Notes: a model not told the origin generated them from the sequence alone. Positions 49,506 through 59,252 are shown, counted from the stretch's first letter. The stretch: DNA of 64,000 nt from Granulicatella elegans (GCF_020735385.1 NZ_CP085953.1:1826621-1890620), one strand, 5' to 3'. Translations and numbers: made by a program.

Positions 49506-49706
49506 TTAACGCATTTGACTTAATTGTTGTTTAATACGTTTGATGTCAGTAGCGTGAACCATTGTTTGTTTACGCAAGTGACGACGTTGTTTCTTAGTTT
49601 TACCATGGAAACGGTGGCTTGTGAAGGCTTGTGAACGTTTTAATCCTCCACCACCTGTACGTTTGAAACGTTTAGCTGAACCACGGTGTGTTTTTTGTTT
49701 TGGCAT
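49506..49706 (-). CDS. rpmI: 50S ribosomal protein L35
   Basis: 66 residues, [20 protein letters not shown], full family length. AGGAGGAAAGTCTC precedes the ATG. Confidence 0.98.
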   Translation of the reverse strand: MPKQKTHRGSAKRFKRTGGGGLKRSQAFTSHRFHGKTKKQRRHLRKQTMVHATDIKRIKQQLSQMR

Positions 49707-49735
49707 GAGACTTTCCTCCTGTTACTTTTTACTTA

Positions 49736-50248
49736 TCATTTTTTGGGCGATAACATCAAGAACATGCTTCGTCCGTCCATTTTTGCCTTTTGTTCGACAG
49801 TTGCAAGTTCGATAACTTGTTCTGCCAAACGTTCTAAAACCTTTTGTCCAATCTCTTTGTGAGTAATGGCACGTCCTTTAAAACGGATTGTAGCTTTCAC
49901 TTTGTCGCCTTTTTCAAGAAACTTTTGTGCTGCTTTCAATTTCGTATTAAAGTCGTTTTCATCGATTGTAGGGCTTAGACGCACTTCTTTGATATTGATG
50001 ACTTTTTGATTTTTACGAGCTTCACGTTCTTTCTTTTGTTGCTCAAAGCGATACTTACCATAATCCATAATTCGAGCAACTGGTGGTTTTGCATTTGGCG
50101 AAACTAAAACTAAATCTAGTCCAACTTGTTCTGCTAAACGCAATGCATCGTTTTTTGTTTGAACACCAATTTGTTCACCGTTATTGTCAATAACACGTAA
50201 CTCACGAGCTCGAATTCCATCATTGACCATCATATCTTTTGCTATGAT
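49736..50248 (-). CDS. infC: Translation initiation factor IF-3, rare ATC start
   Basis: IF-3 binds the 30S subunit and proofreads start codons. Family sequence begins before the first ATG: the minus strand has GGAGG, six bases, then ATC ATA GCA AAA GAT ATG ATG GTC (50248 onward). The first ATG (50233) is 21 bases from GGAGG, too far. So ATC at 50248 (or ATA at 50245) is the likely start, giving 170 residues beginning (M)[16 protein letters not shown], in line with IF-3 of relatives. Non-AUG starts let IF-3 repress its own synthesis. Confidence 0.92.
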   Translation of the reverse strand: MIAKDMMVNDGIRARELRVIDNNGEQIGVQTKNDALRLAEQVGLDLVLVSPNAKPPVARIMDYGKYRFEQQKKEREARKNQKVINIKEVRLSPTIDENDFNTKLKAAQKFLEKGDKVKATIRFKGRAITHKEIGQKVLERLAEQVIELATVEQKAKMDGRSMFLMLSPKK

Positions 50249-50261
50249 TGTTCACCTCCAA

Positions 50262-50410
50262 AATTTTTGAGAGAAAAAAGCAAAAAAGCAACGAGAACAA
50301 ACTATCCCCGCTGCCAATGTCTTCATTAATTAAACATTACTATCAGCCCAAGGACTTTAGTCAACTTAGGCGAGAAGCGGGATGCTTCTGCTTGTTTTCT
50401 CAACTTCTAT
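50262..50410 (-). ncRNA. L20 leader / infC operon attenuator, putative
   Basis: The infC leader on the minus strand contains GCATCCCGCTTC and, about 90 bases on, GCAGCGGGGATAG, which can pair at long range, followed by GTTCTCGTTGCTTTTTTGC. This fits the Firmicute L20 leader in which L20 binding causes premature termination. Exact ends uncertain. Confidence 0.65.
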
Positions 50411-50543
50411 AGTCTACAGTAATTCTCTATCTCTGTCAACAATTTTACGAAAAATTATTTTATATTTTTTAAATTTTCTTCAAACTCCATCGTCTTTTTA
50501 TTCATTTTGTTCTATAATATACATAATTAAGGGAGGAAATTTT

Positions 50544-51167
50544 ATGAAAAAACAGTATTTACTATTATTATCTACTTTATTTGTTTTAACAGCTTGTAAG
50601 AGTCAGACTTCTACTCCTACTGAATCTACTACTCAAACAACTGTTTCTTCAACAACAACCTCAACTACAAAAGAAACAACAACTAAAGAAAAACCTACAA
50701 CAGCTAAAACTGCTTCCGAAACGAAACAAGAAACGACTACTCAAGAAGCAAAGAAAGCCACTGTTCAAAATAATACTACTAAAACTCCTACTTCAATGAA
50801 TATCGAGGAAATCAAAACTGGAAATTTAGCAAGTATTAAAGGAACATGGAGAAATGACTATGGTCAAGAATTAACGTTCCATGAAAATGGAACAGTTTCT
50901 GTTAAAGACTCTACTTTAAAAGTTCAACCAACTCAAACTCAATATCAAGAAGGTTTGTTAAACTGGATTTTCACTCCATTAGATAATCAACCTGCAGTTG
51001 GAAGTGCGATTATGACTTTTGTTCCTAAAAATCAAGTCGTAACATATGGTCTCATTGAAGGACATAAAGATACTTCTGATACTACTAAAGATCGTTTATT
51101 CGGTACTCAAGCTGCCCTAACTTCAGAATCACTGAAAAAAGCAATGTATTACAAAGTTTCAGAATAA
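50544..51167 (+). CDS. DUF6287-type lipoprotein
   Basis: 207 residues from ATG 50544 (GGGAGGAAATTTT upstream; the longer frame to 50382 runs into the infC leader and is rejected). Lipobox LTAC with Cys18, a Thr/Ser-rich linker (about 22-80) suited to spanning the wall, then a C-terminal domain starting MNIEEIKTGNLASIKGTWRN, which I match to DUF6287. Extracellular, function unknown. Confidence 0.82.
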   Translation: MKKQYLLLLSTLFVLTACKSQTSTPTESTTQTTVSSTTTSTTKETTTKEKPTTAKTASETKQETTTQEAKKATVQNNTTKTPTSMNIEEIKTGNLASIKGTWRNDYGQELTFHENGTVSVKDSTLKVQPTQTQYQEGLLNWIFTPLDNQPAVGSAIMTFVPKNQVVTYGLIEGHKDTSDTTKDRLFGTQAALTSESLKKAMYYKVSE

Positions 51168-51175
51168 TAAAAATT

Positions 51176-51204
51176 GGCTCGACCTTTTTGAGGCTGAGCC
51201 ATTT
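51176..51204. terminator. Bidirectional terminator between the lipoprotein gene and mgtE
   Basis: GGCTC (51176-51180) pairs with GAGCC (51196-51200), flanked by A- and T-rich sequence. Short stem, moderate support. Confidence 0.5.
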
Positions 51205-51209
51205 TCTAT

Positions 51210-52577
51210 TTAATTTCCTAAAAATTTCTCAAGAAACATACTTGCGATGGTAAAGTACACAAATACACTCGTTAAGTCACTTACAGTAGTAATAAATAAA
51301 CCACTCGCAAATGAAGGGTCAAATCCCATGGAATCAATTAATAATGGAATTAAACTTCCCGCGATTGTTGCAACTGTTATGGCAAAGAACATTGACACTC
51401 CAATAATTCCACCTAAAATCCAGTTTGCTTGCCACAAACCTACTACAACAAAAATAATGAATCCTGTCGCAATCCCACTAATAATCCCTGTTGCAACTTC
51501 TGATAAAATTGTCTTCATAAACACTGGTTTGTCTTCATTTAATCCAATCTTACGAACCGCAACGGCTAACGATTGTGTTCCCGCATTCCCTGCTGTACCT
51601 GTAATTAATGTAATGAAGATAGATAATACACTAGCTTGTCCAATAATTCCTTCATAACGACTTAATAAGGCTGCCGTCGTTAATCCTAAGAATAATAAAC
51701 TAATTAACCATGGCAAACGTTTAGAGGCTGCAATAAATGGATTCACCGATTGTTCATCTACGTCTACCCCTGCTAAACCAGAATAGTCACTTGTTGCTTC
51801 TTCATCAATAACGTCAATCGCATCATCGACTGTAATAATCCCGATTAATTTTTCTTCTTCATCAATAACTGGAATAGCTAAGAAGTCATAATCTCGAATC
51901 ATTTTTGCTACGGCATCTTGTGCTTCTTGCACTTCTACAGAAACGACACGATCTACCATGATTTCACTAATTTTCACATCTTCTTTATGAACGATTAAAT
52001 CTTTCAATGTTAAGACACCTTTTAAACGATTCTCTTCATCTACAACATACACATAATAAATTGTTTCTGCTTCTTCTGCCATTTTTTTAACAGTTGTCAT
52101 CGCACTTCCAACTGTTTGGCTTTCATGAATGGCGATAATTTCTGTAGTCATCATCGCGCCTGCTGTATCATCTTCATAATTTAATAATTCGCGGATTTCA
52201 TTGGAAGTTTTATGAGGCATCATGCGTAAATATTTTCTAACTTCATCTTCTTGTACTTGTTGCAAAATATCTACCGCATTATCGGCATACATTTCTGCTA
52301 ACATTCTTGCAGCATACCGCTCATCCATTTCTCGAAGATATTCTTCCACATCTTCGACATCTTCTTCAATGATTTCAAATACAGGTGCCATGTCTTCAGG
52401 TGACAGATATTGATACACCAATTGACGTTGTTCCACACTAAGAGACAAGTAAATCTGCGCTTGATCATAAGTATGATTTTCTAAAAATATTTCTTTAAAT
52501 TGATGTTTATCATCTGTTTTTAACGTATGATGAATTTGTTCTAAAATTTCATCAAATTCATAAACCATTTCAGGCAT
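51210..52577 (-). CDS. mgtE: Magnesium transporter MgtE
   Basis: 455 residues from ATG 52577 (AGAGGTGATTCG upstream; an upstream ATG at 52610 is not supported). N-terminal superhelical MgtE_N domain, two CBS domains (about 135-255) that sense Mg, a plug helix, and a five-helix membrane domain with the pore motif TGTAGNAGTQS. Monocistronic. Confidence 0.95.
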   Translation of the reverse strand: MPEMVYEFDEILEQIHHTLKTDDKHQFKEIFLENHTYDQAQIYLSLSVEQRQLVYQYLSPEDMAPVFEIIEEDVEDVEEYLREMDERYAARMLAEMYADNAVDILQQVQEDEVRKYLRMMPHKTSNEIRELLNYEDDTAGAMMTTEIIAIHESQTVGSAMTTVKKMAEEAETIYYVYVVDEENRLKGVLTLKDLIVHKEDVKISEIMVDRVVSVEVQEAQDAVAKMIRDYDFLAIPVIDEEEKLIGIITVDDAIDVIDEEATSDYSGLAGVDVDEQSVNPFIAASKRLPWLISLLFLGLTTAALLSRYEGIIGQASVLSIFITLITGTAGNAGTQSLAVAVRKIGLNEDKPVFMKTILSEVATGIISGIATGFIIFVVVGLWQANWILGGIIGVSMFFAITVATIAGSLIPLLIDSMGFDPSFASGLFITTVSDLTSVFVYFTIASMFLEKFLGN

Positions 52578-52727
52578 CGAATCACCTCTATTAATCATTC
52601 TTTTTTTCACTTGAAATAATTATACCTTTTATCCTACAAAATTGACAATATGAACGCCTTTATTTTTATAGATTTTATTCATTGATTTTGCTACACTGAT
52701 AACAAATAAATGATTAGGAGATGCGTT

Positions 52728-54059
52728 ATGAAAAAAAGGATTTTCTTATCAACTTTACTAGTGGGTGCTTGCCTATATAATTCTGTTCCAATTTTTGCTC
52801 AAGAAACAACAGATGCTAAGCAAGAGTTAACGAGTAAGGCTGTAGTTTCTACTTCAACTATCAAAAATCAGTGGAAACAAATAGATGGTGCTTGGTACTA
52901 CTACAATGAACGAGGCGATAGCTTAAAACAAACATTCTGGAATTCCTACTACTTCCATAAAGACGGAAAGATGGCAAGTAGCGAATGGATTTTTGAAAAT
53001 AATCATTGGTATTATGCAAAGCCTTCTGGAACTTTAGCTAAAAATGAATGGATGATGATTAACCAACATTGGTATATCTTTAATACACAAGGAATTCTAT
53101 TGACGAATCAATGGAAAGATGCCTACTATTTAAAACCTTCTGGCGCAATGGCAGAAAACGAATGGATTTTTGATACTACGTATCAATCATGGTTCTATAT
53201 GACTGCTAATGGCCGTTATGCTCAAAACACTTGGAAAGATGATTATTACTTAAAATCAGGTGGATATATGGCAAAAAATGAGTGGATTTATGATTCTTCT
53301 TATCAAGCATGGTTCTATCTAGATAGAAATGGTTTATATGTAACAGATTCACACGTCATTAATGGTGCTCTTCACAGCTTTAAAGGTAATGGAGAATGGA
53401 TTCGAGAAATCAAAGAAGAAACGTCTTCAAATGAATTACCATTTGCTACAAGCAACTATCAAAAAGTGATTTTCCTAGATCCTGGTCATGGTGGTAAAGA
53501 TCCTGGCGCACAATATTTAGGATTAAAGGAAAAAGACTTAAACCTTCAAGTTTCTCAGCAATTAAAAACAAAACTAGAATCCCTTGGTTACAAAGTCATT
53601 ATGAGCCGTTCAACAGATGTTTTTGTTGATTTCGTGACTGAACGTTCTAGAATGTCGAATGAAACAAATGCAGATATGTTTATTAGTATTCATTTTAATG
53701 CAACAGGTCATGGACTTGATAGTGGTGAAGATGGAATTCAAACCTATATGTATCAACCAACGGGTAATATTCCTTCTGTCATTAATAAAAAATGGCATGA
53801 TAATCCGACTCGCTTGAAATATAGTTATAAACTAGGTTCTTATATTCATCAATCTGTTTTAGCAACAACTCAAGCAAAAGATGCTGGATTATTAGCGAAG
53901 AGTTTTGCCGTATTACGTGAAACAAACAAACCTGCTGTTTTATTAGAATTAGGATATATGGACGATTCAAAAGAATCACAAAAAATTCGTACCAGAGAAT
54001 ACCAACAAAAATTAGTAGACGGAATCACTCAAGGAATCCAACAATATTATAATAACTAA
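52728..54059 (+). CDS. N-acetylmuramoyl-L-alanine amidase with cell-wall-binding repeats
   Basis: 443 residues from ATG 52728 (TTAGGAGATGCGTT upstream). Signal peptide (to about AQE, residue 26), then about 8-9 aromatic repeats of the CW_binding/choline-binding style (units such as NEWIFENNHWYYAKPSG), residues 50-235, then an Amidase_3 catalytic domain with Zn ligands in DPGHGGKDPG, and ISIHFNA, plus the catalytic Glu in LLELGYMDD. A secreted autolysin; whether the repeats bind choline is unknown. Confidence 0.92.
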   Translation: MKKRIFLSTLLVGACLYNSVPIFAQETTDAKQELTSKAVVSTSTIKNQWKQIDGAWYYYNERGDSLKQTFWNSYYFHKDGKMASSEWIFENNHWYYAKPSGTLAKNEWMMINQHWYIFNTQGILLTNQWKDAYYLKPSGAMAENEWIFDTTYQSWFYMTANGRYAQNTWKDDYYLKSGGYMAKNEWIYDSSYQAWFYLDRNGLYVTDSHVINGALHSFKGNGEWIREIKEETSSNELPFATSNYQKVIFLDPGHGGKDPGAQYLGLKEKDLNLQVSQQLKTKLESLGYKVIMSRSTDVFVDFVTERSRMSNETNADMFISIHFNATGHGLDSGEDGIQTYMYQPTGNIPSVINKKWHDNPTRLKYSYKLGSYIHQSVLATTQAKDAGLLAKSFAVLRETNKPAVLLELGYMDDSKESQKIRTREYQQKLVDGITQGIQQYYNN

Positions 54060-54062
54060 GAC

Positions 54063-54098
54063 AAAAAACCGAGAAAGCATCAAGCTCTCTCGGGTTTT
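54063..54098 (+). terminator. Terminator after the amidase gene
   Basis: AAAACCGAGA pairs with TCTCGGGTTTT (one imperfect position), followed by T-rich sequence. Confidence 0.7.
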
Positions 54099-54110
54099 AT
54101 TCGTGTACGT

Positions 54111-54180
54111 AAAACTTTCCTTCAGCACGAAGAGACAGCAAAGCTGACTACTGGCGTCCTAGTACAACAGGAACAGTCTA
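54111..54180. repeat. BOX-like repeat, copy 7 (degenerate short form)
   Basis: AAAACTTTCCTTCAGCACG, core AAGAGACAGCAAAGCTGACTA then CTGGCGTCCTAGTAC, and a decayed right arm CAGGAACAGTCTA. Core intact, arms poorly paired. Confidence 0.7.
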
Positions 54181-54191
54181 TTTGTATCTAT

Positions 54192-55088
54192 CTATTTATA
54201 TCTATCGTTCTCTATCCACTCCGCCATGTCCGTCGGCATTGGAGCCTTAACGCACATCTTCTCTCCCGTCATCGGATGAACAAAATCCAACTGACTACAA
54301 TGAAGCGCCTGCCTCACTAATGGCTCAATTTTCGCGCCACCATATAAATCGTCCCCTAATAACGGACAATCTAACCAACTAAAATGCACACGAATCTGAT
54401 GCGTACGCCCCGTATGCAAACGAATTTTCACCAATTGACTATGCTGATACGTCTCCTCTAACCAATACTCCGTTAAAGACGGCTTCCCATCCGGTCTCAC
54501 ACAACGATTAATAATCGAATCATCCGTTCGCCCAATAGGAGCATCAATCAAATCATGCTCTTTTAAAACGTCTTGTTTTTTCACAATCGCATGATACGTT
54601 TTCTGAATTGTTTTATTTCGAAGCGCTTGATCCATCCACGCATGAACTACACGATGTTTCGCAAACATCATCACTCCCGTTGTATCACGGTCTAATCTCG
54701 TCACAACATGAGTCACACAATCTTGTGTTCTCGTCGTTTGTAAATAACCTTTTACACGATTCGCCATTGATTGGTCGGGATGTAATTGTGACGGTATCGA
54801 AGCTGTTCCTTGTGGCTTGTTCACAATTAATAAGTAGTCATCTTCGAATAAAATATCCAAAGGAATATGACTGGGAACAACTGTTTCATGCTCACCTTCT
54901 GGAGGAATCACCATCGTCAGTACATCTCCAGGCACTAAAGTCTTTAAAACAATTTCCTCTCGACCGTTGACGAGTAATTTCCCATTTCGTTTGACATGGG
55001 CTAAAAATGTTTTTGTAATTCCTTTTTCTTTTAAAAAACTACGCATCATCATGGGTGATGAATACGGATAAGTCCATGTTAAATTCAA
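54192..55088 (-). CDS. rluD: RluD/RluA-family 23S rRNA pseudouridine synthase
   Basis: 298 residues; N-terminal region without a strong S4 domain, catalytic motif VVTRLDRDTTGVMMFAKH and RTHQIRVHFSWLDCPLLGDDLYGG. Start is TTG at 55088, 10 bases after GAGGG. Member of the relQ-nadK-rluD operon known from B. subtilis yjbMNO and enterococci. The 3' end is rich in G-ending codons, unlike the rest. Confidence 0.93.
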   Translation of the reverse strand: MNLTWTYPYSSPMMMRSFLKEKGITKTFLAHVKRNGKLLVNGREEIVLKTLVPGDVLTMVIPPEGEHETVVPSHIPLDILFEDDYLLIVNKPQGTASIPSQLHPDQSMANRVKGYLQTTRTQDCVTHVVTRLDRDTTGVMMFAKHRVVHAWMDQALRNKTIQKTYHAIVKKQDVLKEHDLIDAPIGRTDDSIINRCVRPDGKPSLTEYWLEETYQHSQLVKIRLHTGRTHQIRVHFSWLDCPLLGDDLYGGAKIEPLVRQALHCSQLDFVHPMTGEKMCVKAPMPTDMAEWIENDRYK

Positions 55089-55109
55089 TGATTTCCCTCA
55101 TTATCTTTC

Positions 55110-55916
55110 TTATAAATCTATTTTTCTTGCCCCAATAAAGGAGTTTTCTACTCTATCCCAAAAATGAGTATGTCGATAGCGTACAAAAGAAACACGTTTT
55201 TTACTAATATGTAAATGTGCTTTAACAATATCATTCGCATCATATGTTAAATGATCCATTGATAAGACCATTCCATTTTCACTATGAGGTAATAAGGTAA
55301 GTACTTCTTCGGGCGAAAAAATCATTGGAGAACTTAATGTACGATACACACGATTATTAATCGAAGCCATTTCCGTCATTTGCATCACTTCTGCTCTTGG
55401 ATGAACAATCGCTCCTCCTAATGACTTATTCACTCCAGTTGAACCTGTTGGAGTAGCTACACAAACGCCATCTCCTCTAAAGTTCTCAAATAATTCTCCA
55501 TTAATCAACACTTCACAGACAAGAGTTCCGTTTACTTTTCTTAAAGTTGCTTCATTTAAAGCAATATGGTAATCAATCGTACCGTCATTTTTTTCTAAAG
55601 TAACATCTAATAAAGGATAACTGACACTTTCCCCTTGATCATGCTTCAAACTTTCAATTAATTCACCTGCTTGAAAATCACGCCAATCTGTATAAAAACC
55701 TAAATGTCCTGTATGAATCGCTGCAAAACGAATATGGTCTAATTGAGATTTATAATGATGGACAGCACCAAGTAAAGTCCCATCTCCCCCAATTGTAATC
55801 ACAACATCTGGATTATCATCATCTCGTTCAAATTCCTTATTACAACATAAATTCAAAAATTCATCTGCTACCTTTTGGCTTTTTTCTGATTGATTATAAA
55901 ACAACCCTACTTTCAT
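55110..55916 (-). CDS. nadK: NAD kinase
   Basis: Makes NADP from NAD and ATP or polyphosphate. 268 residues from ATG 55916 (MKVGLFYNQSE); the nucleotide motif TIGGDGTLLGA and the NAD-binding GDGVCVATPTGSTGVNKSLGG are intact. Middle gene of relQ-nadK-rluD. Confidence 0.96.
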   Translation of the reverse strand: MKVGLFYNQSEKSQKVADEFLNLCCNKEFERDDDNPDVVITIGGDGTLLGAVHHYKSQLDHIRFAAIHTGHLGFYTDWRDFQAGELIESLKHDQGESVSYPLLDVTLEKNDGTIDYHIALNEATLRKVNGTLVCEVLINGELFENFRGDGVCVATPTGSTGVNKSLGGAIVHPRAEVMQMTEMASINNRVYRTLSSPMIFSPEEVLTLLPHSENGMVLSMDHLTYDANDIVKAHLHISKKRVSFVRYRHTHFWDRVENSFIGARKIDL

Positions 55917-55949
55917 CAATTCACCCACCCTTCTCTTTTTTTCAACTAT

Positions 55950-56612
55950 TTAAGATTTTCTCTTACGTTGATTTTCCTTATTCGTTGAGAAAATATATTG
56001 AGCTTCTTGAATTTCTTCTCGAATTTGTGACATCTCTTCATCTAATAAGAAGGCCGCTTCTGCTGCTCTTTCTAATCGTTCATGAATAATTTCTGGGAAT
56101 TCTCCCTTATACTTATAATTTAACGAATGTTCAATTGTCGCCCAGAAATTCATCGCTAATGTACGAATTTGAATTTCTACTAAAATTTTTTCTTCTCCTT
56201 CAATTCTTTGAACAGGATATTCTAATACAACATGATAGGAACGATAACCACTTGCTTTCTTTTGATGGATATAATCACGTTCAATAATAATCGTAAAGTC
56301 ATTTCGTTGACGAAGTAATCTTACGACTTCAAAAATATCATCTACAAATTGGCACATAATCCGTAACCCTGCAATATCTTGTACTCCTTCTAAAAAGTCT
56401 TCTGTTAAAATCTTTCTCACTTGCATTTTCTCACGAATACTTTCAGGAGTTTTCACACGTCCTGTTATAAATTCAATCGGTGCATGTTTTCCTTTTTGTC
56501 GATATTGAAGGCGAATGCCTTTTAATTTAATTTTTAATTCTTCAATTGCTTGACTATATGGTGCTAAAAAAGCATCCCAGTCTTCAACTTCTGGTAAATA
56601 TTTTTCTTCCAT
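55950..56612 (-). CDS. relQ: Small alarmone synthetase RelQ
   Basis: 220-residue (p)ppGpp synthetase without hydrolase domain. Synthetase motifs: GRVKTPESIREKM, AGLRIMCQFVDDIFEVV, SGYRSYHVVLEYP and EIQIRTLAMNFWATIEHSLN. AGTAGGTGAGTAA precedes the ATG. First gene of its operon and divergent from the CYTH gene. Confidence 0.95.
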   Translation of the reverse strand: MEEKYLPEVEDWDAFLAPYSQAIEELKIKLKGIRLQYRQKGKHAPIEFITGRVKTPESIREKMQVRKILTEDFLEGVQDIAGLRIMCQFVDDIFEVVRLLRQRNDFTIIIERDYIHQKKASGYRSYHVVLEYPVQRIEGEEKILVEIQIRTLAMNFWATIEHSLNYKYKGEFPEIIHERLERAAEAAFLLDEEMSQIREEIQEAQYIFSTNKENQRKRKS

Positions 56613-56771
56613 TTACTCACCTACTTTAATCTCATCCTTCTTATCATAGCATATTTTTTACTGAGTCTAAAAGAATTTTGATATTCTTAAACTATTCAAT
56701 AGTTATTATTTGTAATTCTAAAAAAATTAAGCTAAAGTAGAAAAAGCTTTGTGATAGAAAGAGGTAGAAAC

Positions 56772-57362
56772 ATGGCCCATTTAGAAAAAGAATATAAAAA
56801 TCTTCTAACAAAAGTGCAATATGAAACTTTAAAAGAAGAATTCCAATCTATTTTCACGAAAGATATTACGCAGACGAATCAATATTATGATTGTCACCAA
56901 CAATTAGAAAATAATTGTTCTGCTTTACGAATTCGCCTGATTGAAGGACAACAAATGGGAGAAATTACATTAAAAATTCCTCAATCAGACTGCGAAGTAA
57001 TTGAAATTACTGAGGAATTACCAAACGAACAATTACAATGGTGGGTTGAAGAAGATATTTTCTTACTTCCAACAAGTATTAAACTAGCACTTGAAGAACA
57101 AGGGATTGAATTATCTAATATCTCTCCAACTGCTACTCTAACAACCCATCGATTAGAAGGGCTATTAAGACCTGGCTGTTTACTTGTATTAGACGAAAGT
57201 CACTATGCAGGTCAAACCGATTATGAAATTGAAATGGAAGTTGAAGATTTAGAAGAAGGAAAAGAAATTTTCTTAGAAATTTTACATCGTCATGGTATTA
57301 CTCCGCAAAAACCAATTAGTAAAATTAGACGAGCTTTACAAGCTTTTAAAAATCTTGGATAA
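56772..57362 (+). CDS. CYTH domain protein (YjbK-like triphosphate tunnel enzyme)
   Basis: 196 residues from ATG 56772 (AGAGGTAGAAAC upstream). The EKEYK signature is at residues 4-8, and alternating charged beta strands (ALRIRLIEGQ, GEITLKIPQ, YEIEMEVEDLEEG) form the tunnel. Probably a tripolyphosphatase; its link with RelQ in Firmicutes is conserved but unexplained. Confidence 0.88.
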   Translation: MAHLEKEYKNLLTKVQYETLKEEFQSIFTKDITQTNQYYDCHQQLENNCSALRIRLIEGQQMGEITLKIPQSDCEVIEITEELPNEQLQWWVEEDIFLLPTSIKLALEEQGIELSNISPTATLTTHRLEGLLRPGCLLVLDESHYAGQTDYEIEMEVEDLEEGKEIFLEILHRHGITPQKPISKIRRALQAFKNLG

Positions 57363-57442
57363 TTCAAGGCTTTTTATTCAGACTTTTTTCAGTTTTCTGA
57401 TACAATAAAGATACAAACCAACGAAAGGAGAGCTAGTTAGAA

Positions 57443-58129
57443 GTGAAGAATAGTGAACTGAGTCATGTTCAACCTAGTCCATTATCTACTGAGAGAATTT
57501 TCGACTGTTACTTATTTATTAATCCTATTGGAAAACAATGTTATCATTGTGAACAAGAAGTGATGAAATTTATCGAACGAACTCCATATAAAGTACACGT
57601 TCATTTCCTACCTTTTCATAATTTTAAATCAGTAACGCAATATATGAAAAAGAATCATTTAAATGACAAGAATATCGACTTACGAAACGAAATCTATACA
57701 AAAATCTATGATGCTTCCCTATCTTATAAGGCTGCCCTTTTACAAGGAAAAAAATTAGGCAGAGCCTTTTTAATGGAATTGCAAACACAACTACATCTTC
57801 TTCATAAAGAATACACTCCTGAATTATTACAGGAAATTATTCAAACCATTGGGCTTGATGAAAAAATGTTTTACGAAGATAAAGCGAGTAAACTCGTTCA
57901 TCAAGAATATGAAAAAGATCAACAAATTGCACAAGAAATGATGGTTGAAATGAATCCATCTCTTGTTATTTTTGATAATTTAAATCAACAATATGGTGTC
58001 ATTTTACATCAAAACATTACAGCAGATATGATTGAACATGTCTGTAATAATTTACATCGTGATTTGGACAACTGTCCCCCAAAAACACGTCGTCATCAAG
58101 CGTGTTGTGTCATTCAAATGGTACATTAA
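57443..58129 (+). CDS. spxH: SpxH/YjbH, ClpXP adaptor for Spx
   Basis: DsbA-like protein that delivers the stress regulator Spx to ClpXP. 228 residues with redox motif CYHC (Cys33, Cys36) in GKQCYHCEQE, and a helical insertion. The GTG at 57443 is the only good start; AAAGGAG lies rather far (about 14 bases). Synteny with the yjbH-yjbK block supports the call. Confidence 0.85.
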   Translation: MKNSELSHVQPSPLSTERIFDCYLFINPIGKQCYHCEQEVMKFIERTPYKVHVHFLPFHNFKSVTQYMKKNHLNDKNIDLRNEIYTKIYDASLSYKAALLQGKKLGRAFLMELQTQLHLLHKEYTPELLQEIIQTIGLDEKMFYEDKASKLVHQEYEKDQQIAQEMMVEMNPSLVIFDNLNQQYGVILHQNITADMIEHVCNNLHRDLDNCPPKTRRHQACCVIQMVH

Positions 58130-58137
58130 TTCATTTT

Positions 58138-58165
58138 TAAAGAGGCTGAGTTTCAGTCTCTTTTT
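58138..58165 (+). terminator. Terminator after spxH
   Basis: AAAGAGGCTGA pairs with TCAGTCTCTTT (one G-T pair), loop GTT, then TTTTT. Confidence 0.8.
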
Positions 58166-58182
58166 ATTCATTGGAGGTTTTT

Positions 58183-59097
58183 ATGGCAACATCAGTATTA
58201 GTATTAGATGAACAAACGATTCTACAATTGGGAGAAATTTATAAAAATTCCATCCATCAAATTCCCCCTCATGCACATTATCAATTAAAGCTCCCCTCTC
58301 TTAGTGTAACAGCTTATCACTCTGGAAAAGTTGTTTTACAAGGAAGTGCTGTAGATGAATTTATCCAGAAACATAATTTAACAGCTTCAACAAGTACAAA
58401 GAAAACAAAATACGATTCAAATGAACTTCCAAAAGGATTTTCAAACTGGAGTGTGATTGGTAGCGATGAAGTTGGAACAGGAAGTTATTTTGGTCCATTA
58501 ACCGTTGCCTGTACTTTTGTCCCTGAAAATCATATTCAAACATTACAACAACTTGGCGTAAAAGATTCTAAAAATTTAACAGATGCTCAAATACAAGAAA
58601 TTGTTCCAAAAATTAAAGCATTAATTCCTTATAAACTTCTTACCCTTTGGCCTGAAAAATACAATGAAGTTCAACAAACAAAAAATCTAAACGAAATGAA
58701 AGCACTACTTCATAATCAAGCCATCAAATTACTCTACCAACAATTAAATCCTGAAACGGTTCAAGCTATATTAATCGATGAATTTTGTTCGCCAAAAAAT
58801 TATTACCGTTATTTAAAAGAGCAAACGACACCGCTTAAATCGATGACGTATTTTAAAACAAAAGGTGAAAGCCATCATATTGCAGTTGCTGCAGCATCAA
58901 TGATTGCTAGAGATGCCTTTCTAACAGGATTACAAACTTTATCTAAAGAATATGGTTATAAACTACTATCTGGTGCTAACTCAGCAGTCGATGAATTAGC
59001 TAGTAAAATTTTAGAATACGATGGTATGAAAGTACTAAACAAAGTTGCCAAACTACACTTTGCCAACACCCAAAAAGCCATTGATTTAACAAAATAA
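58183..59097 (+). CDS. rnhC: Ribonuclease HIII
   Basis: Removes RNA from RNA/DNA hybrids. 304 residues from ATG 58183 (TTGGAGGTTTTT upstream). N-terminal TBP-like substrate-binding domain (1-80), then the RNase HII/HIII core with GSDEVGTGSYFGPL, VKDSKNLTD, and KGESHHIAVAAASMIARDAF. In many Firmicutes rnhC abuts zapA; here it is detached. Confidence 0.95.
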   Translation: MATSVLVLDEQTILQLGEIYKNSIHQIPPHAHYQLKLPSLSVTAYHSGKVVLQGSAVDEFIQKHNLTASTSTKKTKYDSNELPKGFSNWSVIGSDEVGTGSYFGPLTVACTFVPENHIQTLQQLGVKDSKNLTDAQIQEIVPKIKALIPYKLLTLWPEKYNEVQQTKNLNEMKALLHNQAIKLLYQQLNPETVQAILIDEFCSPKNYYRYLKEQTTPLKSMTYFKTKGESHHIAVAAASMIARDAFLTGLQTLSKEYGYKLLSGANSAVDELASKILEYDGMKVLNKVAKLHFANTQKAIDLTK

Positions 59098-59112
59098 TCC
59101 CGCAACGAACAA

Positions 59113-59157
59113 AGGCGTACAGTCAAGTATAAACACCTGATTGCACGCCTGTTTTTT
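59113..59157 (+). terminator. Terminator after rnhC
   Basis: AGGCGT (59113-59118) pairs with ACGCCT (59145-59150) with some inner pairing, then TTTTTT. Confidence 0.65.
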
Positions 59158-59252
59158 ACGATTTCTAATGATTATCATTATATGGTAGAAAAGGAGTTTT
59201 TTGATATAGTAGCACTCGTACTACTATACCAAACACTCTCTTTCCACGCCCT

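Noticed and set aside
59165..59183. Fur-box-like palindrome around AATGATTATCATT (about 15 of 19 matches to the Fur consensus).
   Set aside because: It lies between convergent rnhC and corA, far from any start, so it is probably chance or a relic in AT-rich DNA.
59205..59228. Inverted repeat TATAGTAG/CTACTATA as an extra copy of the BOX-like family.
   Set aside because: It lacks the GAGAC...GCGTCC core and the GACTTTTC arms.
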